This document shows, in pieces, positions 8,001-14,870 of a stretch of 24,135 nt of DNA (positions are counted from its first letter, which is position 1; every line of letters begins with the position of its first letter). Made by a program: the position numbers and the translations under genes. The stretch is taken from contig JBOFLO010000071.1 of assembly GCA_051657905.1 (NCBI GenBank), positions 1-24,135 on the forward strand, written 5' to 3'. The notes under the pieces were generated by a model. That model made no database searches. It worked only from the letters and a program-made list of their open reading frames with translations, and was not told where the DNA came from. The stretch comes from JBOFLO01 sp051657905 (GTDB lineage: Bacteria > Patescibacteriota > Gracilibacteria > UBA1369).

Positions 8001-8293
8001 CCGTAAATGTTTGGTTCAGCTACACCAATACCATTAACTCTTTTTTGAATGACACTAATGATACCGTCAATAATTGCTCCCTGATCAGATTCAGGAACTT
8101 TTCTGAGATCCACTTTATAATCCAATTGCGATCCACCCTGCAAATCCAAACCTAAATTGATTTTGCTATCAGTGATAGAGGCTGGCAGAAAAGGCAGAAC
8201 TTGTTTCTGATATTCTCCTGGGAGATTATAAAACCCTAGTAAAAGGGCGGACAGGACAATCAGTCCGGAGTAGATATAGTTGCGGTTTTTCAT
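5042..8293 (-). CDS. secDF: SecD-SecF fusion with parvulin-like (PPIC) domains in the SecD periplasmic region
   Basis: SecDF is the proton-driven accessory unit of the Sec translocon that pulls proteins across the membrane. The protein has 1083 residues, while Bacillus SecDF has about 740. TM1 is at about 7-22 and the SecD signature LGLDLQGG at 47-54. Residues 140-390 interrupt the first periplasmic domain with two parvulin-like units: 146-246, ending GYNIIKVLEKQ, and 256-386, with FESLAKEYSDD and ending GYHILKAVE. SecD resumes at TGLNGQFFQRADV (414-426) and IISGNFSIREAEELA (484-498). The SecD membrane block spans 526-735 and includes an extra hydrophobic hairpin (about 575-625) before LAGIAGVILSIGMAVDANIL (631-650). 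SecF starts near 760 with GLDFTGGS (786-793), VGPTVGESL (895-903) and FSVHDTIVVLDRLRE (982-996). It is the last gene of the operon, 14 bases after the cupin gene. Confidence 0.95.
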   Translation of the reverse strand: MKNRNYIYSGLIVLSALLLGFYNLPGEYQKQVLPFLPASITDSKINLGLDLQGGSQLDYKVDLRKVPESDQGAIIDGIISVIQKRVNGIGVAEPNIYGSVVGDEKHIIVELAGIKDLEEAKATVGKTIQLEFKEQKTEVDPNEAAAVRETAQADLDKLKAGADFKLFGEEQAQANPGKVIYNESSEFQFKDELSSSIAEQAFAVEPGKISEELIDSSNGGEFVIDTNGSLVQQSGYNIIKVLEKQTVDRPINEPRKVKFAQILIGYKGLENGQEVNRTEEEAKKRADEVLAKLKEAQATPTPAGPTVEGQSTTDSVTFESLAKEYSDDTASKDANGVVATPVSADDGTQTKEVESTVLAFQNAGETSELIKSPVGYHILKAVEITDAKNETIKEDQVKVARIFYSSTPDSWQETGLNGQFFQRADVIFNQVGQANVQITFNTEGGKLFEELTERNVNKPIAIFVGGNMISSPNVNEKISGGLAIISGNFSIREAEELARDLNTGAIPAPIILVGQYNIGASLGQEALNNSLIAGAIGLGLILLFLVLYYRLAGLLAFIALMFYTALFVFMIKCSLPMWISLPISLGVFIFLIAKILNSKDSGPEKLISLVLACFILFFLSFLLSTQLVLTLAGIAGVILSIGMAVDANILIFERIKEELRDGRTTDSAIEIGFDRAWTSIKDSNFSSLITCAILFYFGSSIIQGFAFNLAAGILVSMFSAITISKILLHAFIPQNVGDKSLYFGTPKKKDPKILPVIAWRKAYYAFSAILIGASIIGFTLFGLRSGLDFTGGSLMELKFADSNVTTEQVQNSLKELETQINQQPEAAVPASDNSTPAAELTSVSEPLDLHSALVITSEEGIIIKSKTLSAEQHDQVIAGLKAKHGEVEETRFQSVGPTVGESLRFKAIIAILIATFIIVLYIAFAFRKVPKSIGKWNFGFAAIVALLHDIIIMVGIYVLFGVFFNVEIDALFITALLTTMGFSVHDTIVVLDRLREKLKAPGKDRTFADLTNEAVNETLARSINTSVTTALALLSLAILGGESIRFFNIALLLGIVVGTYSSIFVASALLVYWHNFRNKNKKS

Positions 8294-8307
8294 TGTTGTT
8301 AGGAAAG

Positions 8308-8748
8308 TTAATTTTTTTGTTGAGAAAGCTTAAGATCGAGTTCTTCGTTGTTGCCTGAGCCGGAACGGCCGTAGTCATCTGCTAATTTGATGACGTCGTC
8401 CAGTTCGGGGGTGGAAACCTCAAAGATTATCGCATCAGTCAGTCCCTCGATACGGTGGATAGTATATGGATAAATGTCAAATTTGTCACCCGGATTTAGT
8501 ATTATCTCTTGCAAGGAGTTTTGGTCTATGCCAAAGGTTAATTTGACTTGGCCGGAAACCAAATATTGAGTTTCACACTTTTTCTGATGATATTGCAAAG
8601 AAAGCCTTGCTCCTTGCTTAACTTCAAGGATTTTACCGGCATATTTTTCAGTTTGAGCAAACCAAATTTCTTTGCCCCAGGGTTTGAGCTTTTCTTGAAG
8701 GGGGATTTGTTTGGCTAAAATATCTTCTGGAGAATTGGGTTTATTCAT
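8308..8748 (-). CDS. Cupin protein, phosphomannose isomerase type II-like
   Basis: A 146-residue single-domain cupin resembling the C-terminal domain of bifunctional AlgA/ManC (mannose-6-phosphate isomerase, fructose-6-P to mannose-6-P). The entry motif KPWGKEIWFAQTEKYAGKI (22-40) is typical. Cupin motif 1 is G46-x7-H54-x-K56-x2-E59-x6-G66, so the second His of the usual HxH is Lys. Cupin motif 2 is PGDKFDIYPYTIHRIEG (86-102), with metal-ligand H98. The changed motif 1 leaves H54, E59 and H98 as likely metal ligands, so activity is plausible but unproven. The tail (127-146) is polar and probably disordered. It lies 33 bases after the GDP-mannose pyrophosphorylase gene, which supports a joint role in GDP-mannose supply. 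The alternative is a non-catalytic sugar-binding cupin. Confidence 0.85.
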   Translation of the reverse strand: MNKPNSPEDILAKQIPLQEKLKPWGKEIWFAQTEKYAGKILEVKQGARLSLQYHQKKCETQYLVSGQVKLTFGIDQNSLQEIILNPGDKFDIYPYTIHRIEGLTDAIIFEVSTPELDDVIKLADDYGRSGSGNNEELDLKLSQQKN

Positions 8749-8781
8749 AGATGTTTATTTAAAGCCAATTAAGGGTAATTT

Positions 8782-9858
8782 TTAGGTTAGGTTGGAATGG
8801 TTTTCTTTAATTTTTTCTACTAATTTTTTAATATCCTGGCTGCGATCTTTGTGACAAATCAATAAAGCGTCTGGGGTGTCAACAATAACCAAATTTTCCA
8901 ACCCAATGGTGGCAATTAGTTTATCCGGCTGTCCGTAAATTAAAGATTTAGAGGTATCCATTCCAATATGCTGTCCTTTGATAACATTGCTTTCCAAATT
9001 TTCGGAAAGTTCACTCCAAATAGAATCCCAAGTACCAATATCATTCCAGCCTAAATCAGCGGGGATAATACGAACTGTGCTGGGATCGACTTTTTCCATA
9101 ATTGCATAGTCGATGGAGATTTTTTCAGCCTGAGGATAAAGTTCTTCCAGAATTTTTTGTTGATTTGGAGTATCAGCTTCGGCGACGATTTTTTGTAATA
9201 ATTGATAGGTTTGCGGCTGGAATTGGCGGTATTTTTCTAAAATATCGGCGGCTTTCCAAACGTACAAACCAGTATTCCAAAGATAACTATTGTATTTGAG
9301 AAATTTTTTGGCGGTTTCAATATCAGGCTTTTCTACAAATCTTTCAAATTCATGAACTGCCATTCCGTCGACAGTTTTTATTTGCGGTCCCATTTTTACA
9401 TAGCCTAAATTAACATTGGGGAAATTAGCTTTTACTTCAATAATATTTAAAGTCCCTTCTTCCAAAGCTAATTGTTCAGCAAGTTTAAGTTTTTTCTCTA
9501 ACTCCTGAGTGTCCTGAATTAAATGATCGGCATAGATAATAGCCATCACACAGCCTGGATCGCGTTTTTCTAGAACTGAGGCGATTAAACCGATACAGGG
9601 TGCAGTGTCGCGCAGGGCGGGTTCGACAATAATATTTTCTTTAGGAATAAGTCCAGCGGTTTGTTCTTCTACTAATTGTTGATATTCCTGATTGGTGGAA
9701 ACGTAAATATCTTCCAGTTTTTGAAAAGAAAGTCGGGCAACTGTTTCCTGCAACATGCTTCTTTCGCTGAGTAGGCTTTGGAATTGTTTGGGTTTTTTAA
9801 TTCTGCTCATTGGCCAGAGTCTGGTTCCGGCTCCTCCTGCTAAAATAACCGTTTTCAT
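8782..9858 (-). CDS. manC: Mannose-1-phosphate guanylyltransferase (GDP-mannose pyrophosphorylase)
   Basis: It makes GDP-mannose from mannose-1-phosphate and GTP for cell-surface glycans. The 358 residues match the short, single-function form; bifunctional ManC is about 470-480. The nucleotide-binding signature GGAGTRLWPMSR is at 8-19, followed by KPKQF (22-26). Further family motifs are EPALRDTAP (79-87, Asp where most have Asn), the metal-binding YADH (109-112), FVEKP (174-178), WNTG (194-197), SIDYAIME (248-255) and GWNDIGTW (270-277). No C-terminal isomerase domain is fused; a matching cupin is encoded just downstream. The start ATG gives MKTVILAGG, the expected N-terminus. It is 10 bases after the prepilin peptidase gene. 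Confidence 0.95.
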   Translation of the reverse strand: MKTVILAGGAGTRLWPMSRIKKPKQFQSLLSERSMLQETVARLSFQKLEDIYVSTNQEYQQLVEEQTAGLIPKENIIVEPALRDTAPCIGLIASVLEKRDPGCVMAIIYADHLIQDTQELEKKLKLAEQLALEEGTLNIIEVKANFPNVNLGYVKMGPQIKTVDGMAVHEFERFVEKPDIETAKKFLKYNSYLWNTGLYVWKAADILEKYRQFQPQTYQLLQKIVAEADTPNQQKILEELYPQAEKISIDYAIMEKVDPSTVRIIPADLGWNDIGTWDSIWSELSENLESNVIKGQHIGMDTSKSLIYGQPDKLIATIGLENLVIVDTPDALLICHKDRSQDIKKLVEKIKENHSNLT

Positions 9859-9868
9859 GAAAAAATAA

Positions 9869-10729
9869 CTAAAGGTTTATGAAACTGAAACTGGTATACC
9901 ATAACCAGATTTGATTGCCAAAATAAAGGCTGATTAATGTAGCTAAAGCCAAAAAAGGCGTGAAAGGGAGGGTGGATTTGCGAGTAAGTACTTTGGTGGC
10001 GAGTAAAAATAAACTGATAATACTGCCGATAAAATAACTGAGAACAATGGCGACTAAAGTTTTTTCAAAGCCAAGTAAAAAGGCCATGCCTAAACCAAAA
10101 TAAAAGTCGCCGCTGCCCAGCCATTTGCCTTTGGAAATTAAAATTTGTCCGCCGAAAACTAGACAGATGGCGGCTATGGCTAAGACTAGATTGAATGGGT
10201 TGAGCGGCCAGGTGAAAAATAGGGAGAAGGCGGAGAGTAGCACCCAGGAAATTAAGAAGGAGTTGGGAATGGCTTTTTCTTTTAAATCGCTAAACACAAT
10301 TGCGATTAGATTTAGGTTGAGGGCGAAAAGATAAATTAAAATTACCCAAAAGGATAAACTGAAAAGATTTAATTGGCCGGGTGTGCCTAGCCAGGTGCTG
10401 CCGAAATCGGTTTGCCAACCGATGGAGGAATGGCTGAGAGCGAGGAAACTAAATAAAAATAAGGCGGCGGAAGTAAGTTCCAAAGCTGGGTAGAACCAAC
10501 TGATTTTTTTCTTACAATAACGACATTTTGCTTTATTAAATAAAAAGCTGAATAAAGGTACTAGGTCGATGGCCATTAATTGATGATGACAGTCGGGGCA
10601 ATGGGATTTTCCTTTTACTATGCCTTTTTCTTGATTGAGTGTTCGGGAAATTAAGACACTGGCAAAGCTGCCGAAGCAAAGTCCCAGAATGCCTATATAA
10701 ATAGTCAGTACAATTGAATAAATTTCCAT
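9869..10729 (-). CDS. pilD: Type IV prepilin peptidase / N-methyltransferase (A24 family)
   Basis: An inner-membrane aspartic protease that cleaves the leader of type IV prepilins and usually methylates the new N-terminus. The 286 residues hold about seven or eight hydrophobic segments. TM1 is followed by GSFASVLISR (20-29), the family's GSFxNVxIxR site. The cytoplasmic zinc-ribbon-like domain has C44, C47, C69 and C72 in two CxxC pairs. The catalytic aspartates are D148 (FSDLKEKAIPN) and D208 (GSGDFYFGLG). Its ATG overlaps the TAA of the TPR gene by one base (TAATG), so translation is likely coupled. The stop codon is TAG. Pilin genes are not in the window, so the substrates lie elsewhere. 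Confidence 0.94.
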   Translation of the reverse strand: MEIYSIVLTIYIGILGLCFGSFASVLISRTLNQEKGIVKGKSHCPDCHHQLMAIDLVPLFSFLFNKAKCRYCKKKISWFYPALELTSAALFLFSFLALSHSSIGWQTDFGSTWLGTPGQLNLFSLSFWVILIYLFALNLNLIAIVFSDLKEKAIPNSFLISWVLLSAFSLFFTWPLNPFNLVLAIAAICLVFGGQILISKGKWLGSGDFYFGLGMAFLLGFEKTLVAIVLSYFIGSIISLFLLATKVLTRKSTLPFTPFLALATLISLYFGNQIWLWYTSFSFINL

Positions 10730-12240
10730 TAATTTAAAGTGTTGGCTTGGATATTTTGATTAAGATTGGCCGAATCTTTTTGATTTAATTGAGCAATTAA
10801 TTTGTTGTATCGATCGGCGGCGGTGTTGGCTACCCCACTGCCTTGCCCCAATTTATGGGCTTTTTTATAAAAGCTGATGGCGCGTTCTGGTTGTTGTTTT
10901 CTTTCAAATAATAAACCGTAATTAAGATAAGTGGCGTCGAGGTTTGGATCTAAAGCCATAGCCATTTTTAAATGTGATTCGGCTTTAGGAAGTTGATTAT
11001 TGTAAATCAATGCCCAGCCCATCAGGTTATGGCTCATGGCTACTTTGGGATGATCTTTGACGGCTTTTTCAGCCAGCTTTAAAGCCTTATCGGGCTGGGC
11101 GGTTTTTTCCAGATAAATCCAAATTGGTTTAACGAAATAATTTACATCATTGTCATTGAGGGAAATTACTTGTTCATAATTTTCGGCGGATTTGGGGAAA
11201 TTTTGTAATTGTAAATAAATTTCAGCTAATTTTTGATCGATTTGAATTTCTGGTTGATAGCCGTTTTCTTTGGCCGCCGTTAGATTTTGTTCAGCTTTTT
11301 TGAAATCATTAATTGAATAGTAACTTAAACCCAAATAGAAAAGAGTTTCCGCCTTTTCCGGATCAAGAGTTCTGGCTCTTTCTAAAGCCTCGATAGCATC
11401 TTGATACTTTTCAATATTCAAATAGGCAACTCCCAAAATCAACCAAGCATCACGATAATCGGTTTTTTCTTTAGTTACTTCAAATAGCAAAGGAATGGCA
11501 ATTTGGTATTCGCCGGTTTGAACAAAACTGCGGGATAATAAAACTTTTAAATGAACAGTAGGTGACTCTGCATTGAAAGAATACTCATTATAAGCATTAA
11601 GGAAGTTTTGAGTTTTTTTGCGATAATCATCATTAGGATTCATTTGCATAGCTTCATTTAGCAAACGCCTAGCATCATCATGTTTTTGAAAATAGGCAGC
11701 CAAAATTCCCTGATAATATTTACTTTGATAAGTTGCCTGGCTAATCGTATTAAAAATTTGTTCGGCCTGAGTTAGTTCACGTTGTGAAATTAAAGCGCGA
11801 CCTAGATAAATTTTAGCCTGATCATTGGTGGGCGACTTAGCTAAAATTGATTGGAAAATTTGAGAGGCTTTATCGTAATTGGCTGTTCTTAAATGGATTT
11901 TCCCGATTTCAAATAATGGTTCTAATTTTTGAGGATCTTTGGCAGCTGCCTGCTGATATTCAGCGATAGCCAAGGTGGGGAAATTATTATTTCCTAATTT
12001 AGCAGCATATTGCATTAATTCTTCATAACTTCTGCTGCGGGCAACTTTGTCTCGTAATTCTGCAGGGAGATTTTGTTGTTCTTGAGCTAGTTTTTCTTGA
12101 TCAGTTAAATCCGTTCCTATATCAGTGTTTGCTGGAGCGGCGGGTTGATTGAAAGGTGGTAATTCTAGAATATACAAAGCGGCAGTGATAATACCGACGG
12201 CTATGGCTAGAAATAAAAATTTGATTATTTTGCTGATCAT
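10729..12240 (-). CDS. Membrane-anchored TPR-repeat protein
   Basis: A 503-residue protein with one N-terminal membrane segment (about 6-25, KFLFLAIAVGIITAALYIL). A Pro/Ala/Asp/Gln-rich linker follows (28-60), then tetratricopeptide repeats to about 470. The clearest repeats start near 109, 143, 229, 263, 297, 337, 400 and 437, for example AWLILGVAYLNIEKYQDAIE and FYLGLSYYSINDFKKAEQNL. TPR arrays are protein-docking scaffolds. The N-terminal anchor means the repeats probably face outside, although the opposite topology cannot be excluded. It sits 2 bases after ruvC and overlaps the prepilin peptidase start by one base. That suggests a role in pilus assembly or envelope secretion. The tail is Asn/Gln-rich. 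No specific family name can be supported. Confidence 0.9.
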   Translation of the reverse strand: MISKIIKFLFLAIAVGIITAALYILELPPFNQPAAPANTDIGTDLTDQEKLAQEQQNLPAELRDKVARSRSYEELMQYAAKLGNNNFPTLAIAEYQQAAAKDPQKLEPLFEIGKIHLRTANYDKASQIFQSILAKSPTNDQAKIYLGRALISQRELTQAEQIFNTISQATYQSKYYQGILAAYFQKHDDARRLLNEAMQMNPNDDYRKKTQNFLNAYNEYSFNAESPTVHLKVLLSRSFVQTGEYQIAIPLLFEVTKEKTDYRDAWLILGVAYLNIEKYQDAIEALERARTLDPEKAETLFYLGLSYYSINDFKKAEQNLTAAKENGYQPEIQIDQKLAEIYLQLQNFPKSAENYEQVISLNDNDVNYFVKPIWIYLEKTAQPDKALKLAEKAVKDHPKVAMSHNLMGWALIYNNQLPKAESHLKMAMALDPNLDATYLNYGLLFERKQQPERAISFYKKAHKLGQGSGVANTAADRYNKLIAQLNQKDSANLNQNIQANTLN

Positions 12241-12242
12241 TA

Positions 12243-12734
12243 CTACTGATGGATTAAGCTTAATTGTTTAAGATTGTTGGCGTGACAAATGGCTAAAGCC
12301 AAAGCATCGGCGGCGTCGTCGGGCTTTGGAATGTCGGTTAATTTTAAAAGCATTTGTACCATTCTTTGTACTTGGTCTTTTTTTGCTCCTCCATAACCAC
12401 AAATATTACTTTTCACTTGAAGGGGTTTGTATTGATTGATGGTGAAACCTTTTTGGCCAAGATGATAAATAACCGCTCCGCGACATTCAGCCACCTGAAT
12501 ACCAGTTTTAACATTTTTATTAAAGAATATTTCTTCAATACTAATTTGATCCGGTTGGAATTCATTAATAATATCATTCAAATCAGTAATCACTTGGGAA
12601 ATTCTTTCCTGATGTGTAAGTGTTTTTTCTGTTCTGATGCAACCATATTCGAGCATTTCAAAATCATAGCCATCAAACTCAATAATGCCAAAGCCGGTAA
12701 TTGCAATTCCTGGATCTATGCCTAGAATTTTCAA
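12243..12734 (-). CDS. ruvC: Holliday junction resolvase RuvC
   Basis: RuvC is the dimeric endonuclease that cuts Holliday junctions bound by RuvAB. The 163 residues match the family. The start is a TTG codon at 12732-12734: it yields the expected N-terminus MKILGIDPGIAITGFGII, and no in-frame ATG is close upstream. The four acidic catalytic residues are D7, E67 (SIEEIFFNKN), D140 and D143 (PDDAADALALAICHA). The DNA-contact segment CGYGGAKKDQVQRMV (112-126) is conserved. A possible promoter box TAAAAT lies in the 82-base gap behind pyk. A GGGAG sits about 25 bases before the TTG, too far for a normal ribosome site. The stop is TAG, with TPR starting 2 bases later. ruvA is in the same block; ruvB is not seen here. 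Confidence 0.95.
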   Translation of the reverse strand: MKILGIDPGIAITGFGIIEFDGYDFEMLEYGCIRTEKTLTHQERISQVITDLNDIINEFQPDQISIEEIFFNKNVKTGIQVAECRGAVIYHLGQKGFTINQYKPLQVKSNICGYGGAKKDQVQRMVQMLLKLTDIPKPDDAADALALAICHANNLKQLSLIHQ

Positions 12735-12816
12735 AAGAAGAAAGTTATTTTTATTTTCTCCCGTATTTTAGGCTAAATCGTCGATATTTAAAAGTAGAAA
12801 TTCCCAGCAGAGGCCT

Positions 12817-14220
12817 TTAAACCTCGATTACGGAAATTTGTTTTTGAGTTTCGCTGGTGTTGAGAGCGATGACAATTTTGTTACCTTTTTTGATTAATTT
12901 CTTTTGTAGCAAAAAGGTTTTGATTTCGGAGGGAGTTAGAGGGAATTTTTTAATGATGATTTCATTAATTCCCCAAACCAAAGTCAATTTGTTTAATGTT
13001 TCTGGTGAGTCAGTGATTGTGATGATTTTTTGAAATACTCTTTGTTTGGAAATTTGGCGGGCGGTGTAGCCGGAATGGGTAACTGCGACTAGAACATTTG
13101 CTTGAATTTGATGAGCAATTTCGGCGGCGGCGTGGCAAAGTTCATTGGTGGTGAATTGGTCACGGGATAGTTCCAAGTTATTTAATTGCCGAGTTTTTTG
13201 ATTTTCCTCAACTGTTTTGGCAACTTTGGATAAAGTTTCTACAGCCTCCACTACGTATTTTCCCACTGCCGTTTCATTGGAAAGCATTAAGGCGTCGGCG
13301 TGATCATAAACACCATTGGCGGCATCGCTGACTTCGGCACGGGTGGCGCGTGGACTTTCAATCATTGACTGCAACATTTCTGTGGCAATAATTACAGGTT
13401 TTCCATATTTATTAGCCAATTTAATAATCATTTTTTGAATTACCGGAACTTGTTCAGCAGGAACTTCCACTCCTAAATCCCCACGTGCAACCATTACAGC
13501 GTCGGTAGCTTGAATTATTTCTTCAATATTTTGAACCGCTTCATGTCTTTCAATTTTAGCAATAATTTCCGCTGAAGATTTGTTTTTTCGTAAAATTTTT
13601 CTAAGCGTTTCAATGTCGCTGGCGCGACGGACAAAAGATAAAGCAATGTAATTAACTTTTTGTTTAATACCAAATTCCAAATCACTTAAGTCTTTAGCGG
13701 TTAATGGATTGGCGCTGATGGAAGCGGTAGGGATATTAATCCCTTTATGAGTTTTTAAAATTCCATTGTTAAGAGCTTTGGCATAAATTTGTTGTCCCTG
13801 AATTTTAGTTACTTGAAAGCGATTCATACCATCTTCTATCAAAATCAAATCATTCTTTTTCAAATCCTGATGAAGATTTGTGTATTTAACGGGAATTAAT
13901 TCAGCCGTTGCAGTTGAAAATATTTTAATGGCTGTGGAGAAAATAATTGTCTGGTTTTGCTGGAAGGGGATTCCGGTATTAGGCAAAACTCCCAAACGGA
14001 TTTTTGGTCCTTGTAGATCCTGAATAATTCCAATATTAGTTTTTAATTTAACTGCTGCCTGACGGATATTTTTTAATAATTGCAATTGATCTTCTACAGT
14101 TCCATGGGAAAAATTTAAGCGTGCTAAATTCATTCCAGCCTTAATCATTTTCTCCAAAGTGGATGTTTTAGCGCTGGCTGGGCCGATGGTGCAAACTATT
14201 TTTGTTTTTTTCTGAAACAT
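12817..14220 (-). CDS. pyk: Pyruvate kinase
   Basis: Catalyses the last glycolytic step, phosphoenolpyruvate + ADP to pyruvate + ATP. The 467 residues match the classic three-domain form without the extra C-terminal PEP-utilising domain. Residues seen: TIGPAS (11-16); NFSHG (36-40), which binds potassium and substrate; QDLQGPKIRLG (67-77); the active-site Lys and metal ligand in IAKIER (K222, E224); ARGDLG (245-250) with the metal Asp; and the signature TEMLQSM (280-286) followed by SPRATRAEVSDAANGV. The family's MLSGETA reads MLSNETA (312-318), a mild oddity. The B domain occupies about 70-170 and the regulatory C domain about 350-467. It follows an unknown gene by 8 bases and precedes ruvC by 82. 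Confidence 0.96.
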   Translation of the reverse strand: MFQKKTKIVCTIGPASAKTSTLEKMIKAGMNLARLNFSHGTVEDQLQLLKNIRQAAVKLKTNIGIIQDLQGPKIRLGVLPNTGIPFQQNQTIIFSTAIKIFSTATAELIPVKYTNLHQDLKKNDLILIEDGMNRFQVTKIQGQQIYAKALNNGILKTHKGINIPTASISANPLTAKDLSDLEFGIKQKVNYIALSFVRRASDIETLRKILRKNKSSAEIIAKIERHEAVQNIEEIIQATDAVMVARGDLGVEVPAEQVPVIQKMIIKLANKYGKPVIIATEMLQSMIESPRATRAEVSDAANGVYDHADALMLSNETAVGKYVVEAVETLSKVAKTVEENQKTRQLNNLELSRDQFTTNELCHAAAEIAHQIQANVLVAVTHSGYTARQISKQRVFQKIITITDSPETLNKLTLVWGINEIIIKKFPLTPSEIKTFLLQKKLIKKGNKIVIALNTSETQKQISVIEV

Positions 14221-14228
14221 AGGGACTT

Positions 14229-14534
14229 TTATTTTTGAGTTTGCTGAGTGGAAGCGCTTTGCGAGCTGGAAGTAGTTCCACCGCTGGTATTGCCGCCAAG
14301 TAAACTCGCTAAAATTTTAGTATTTTGAGTGTATTTTTTTTGTACGGCTCCACCCTTGCTTAAAGTATCACTGACAATTTGGGAAGGGCTTTGAGAGGCG
14401 ACTTCACTGATAATATCTTTGTCAGATTGTTTTTCCGGGCTTTGAAAATTTTCCGGAGATTTTGGAGAATTTTCGCTTTGGAAAATTAATCTTTTAGTTA
14501 TTGAAGGCTGTGAGTTTTTTAAACTTGTGAACAT
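14229..14534 (-). CDS. Hypothetical low-complexity protein, 101 aa
   Basis: Not recognised. The 101 residues are polar and mostly disordered in appearance. The N-terminal half is rich in Ser, Pro, Lys and Gln (NSPKSPENFQSPEKQSDKD). A short helix-like stretch lies at about 40-75 (IISEVASQSPSQIVSDTLSK, then AVQKKYTQNTKILASLLGG). The tail is almost only Gly, Ser, Thr and Gln. There is no signal peptide, membrane segment or cysteine. It sits 10 bases after the coiled-coil gene and 8 bases before pyk, so it is translated in the middle of the operon. The position and the ATG and TAA codons support a real gene. Nothing supports a function. Confidence 0.6.
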   Translation of the reverse strand: MFTSLKNSQPSITKRLIFQSENSPKSPENFQSPEKQSDKDIISEVASQSPSQIVSDTLSKGGAVQKKYTQNTKILASLLGGNTSGGTTSSSQSASTQQTQK

Positions 14535-14544
14535 AATTGAGTGA

Positions 14545-14868
14545 TTAGACGGTTTGAAGTAGACGAGTTAATTGTTCCATATCAATCAATTCTTTTTGAT
14601 GATAGATAGCTTCCAGAGCCATTAAATTATTTCCAAAACTGCGACGCATTTCTTTTTCGAATTCACTTAATACCTGATTTAAATCTTTTCTTAATTGCAG
14701 TTTAATTAGATTTTGTTGATCTTTGGCTTCAGCGGGGATTTTGGCTAAGGCAGCTTCAGCCTGTTCTTTTAGCTGCTGGCACTTTTTTTGAAAAGCCTGA
14801 CTGACTAAATCAATATAATTGAATTGCTTGTTGGCTTCCTGTTGATATTGTTCAGTTATTTTATCCAT
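14545..14868 (-). CDS. Hypothetical helical/coiled-coil protein, 107 aa
   Basis: Not recognised. This 107-residue, highly helical protein is rich in Gln, Glu, Lys, Leu and Ala, with heptad-like spacing of hydrophobics over about 15-85 (AFQKKCQQLKEQAEAALAKI, then LIKLQLRKDLNQVLSEFEKE). It probably forms a coiled coil or helical bundle. There is one Cys (C30) and no export signal. It starts 2 bases after the GH1 stop and ends 10 bases before the next small gene. The pair lies between a beta-glycosidase and pyruvate kinase, but whether it has any link to sugar use cannot be told from sequence. Confidence 0.7.
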   Translation of the reverse strand: MDKITEQYQQEANKQFNYIDLVSQAFQKKCQQLKEQAEAALAKIPAEAKDQQNLIKLQLRKDLNQVLSEFEKEMRRSFGNNLMALEAIYHQKELIDMEQLTRLLQTV

Positions 14869-14870
14869 AT

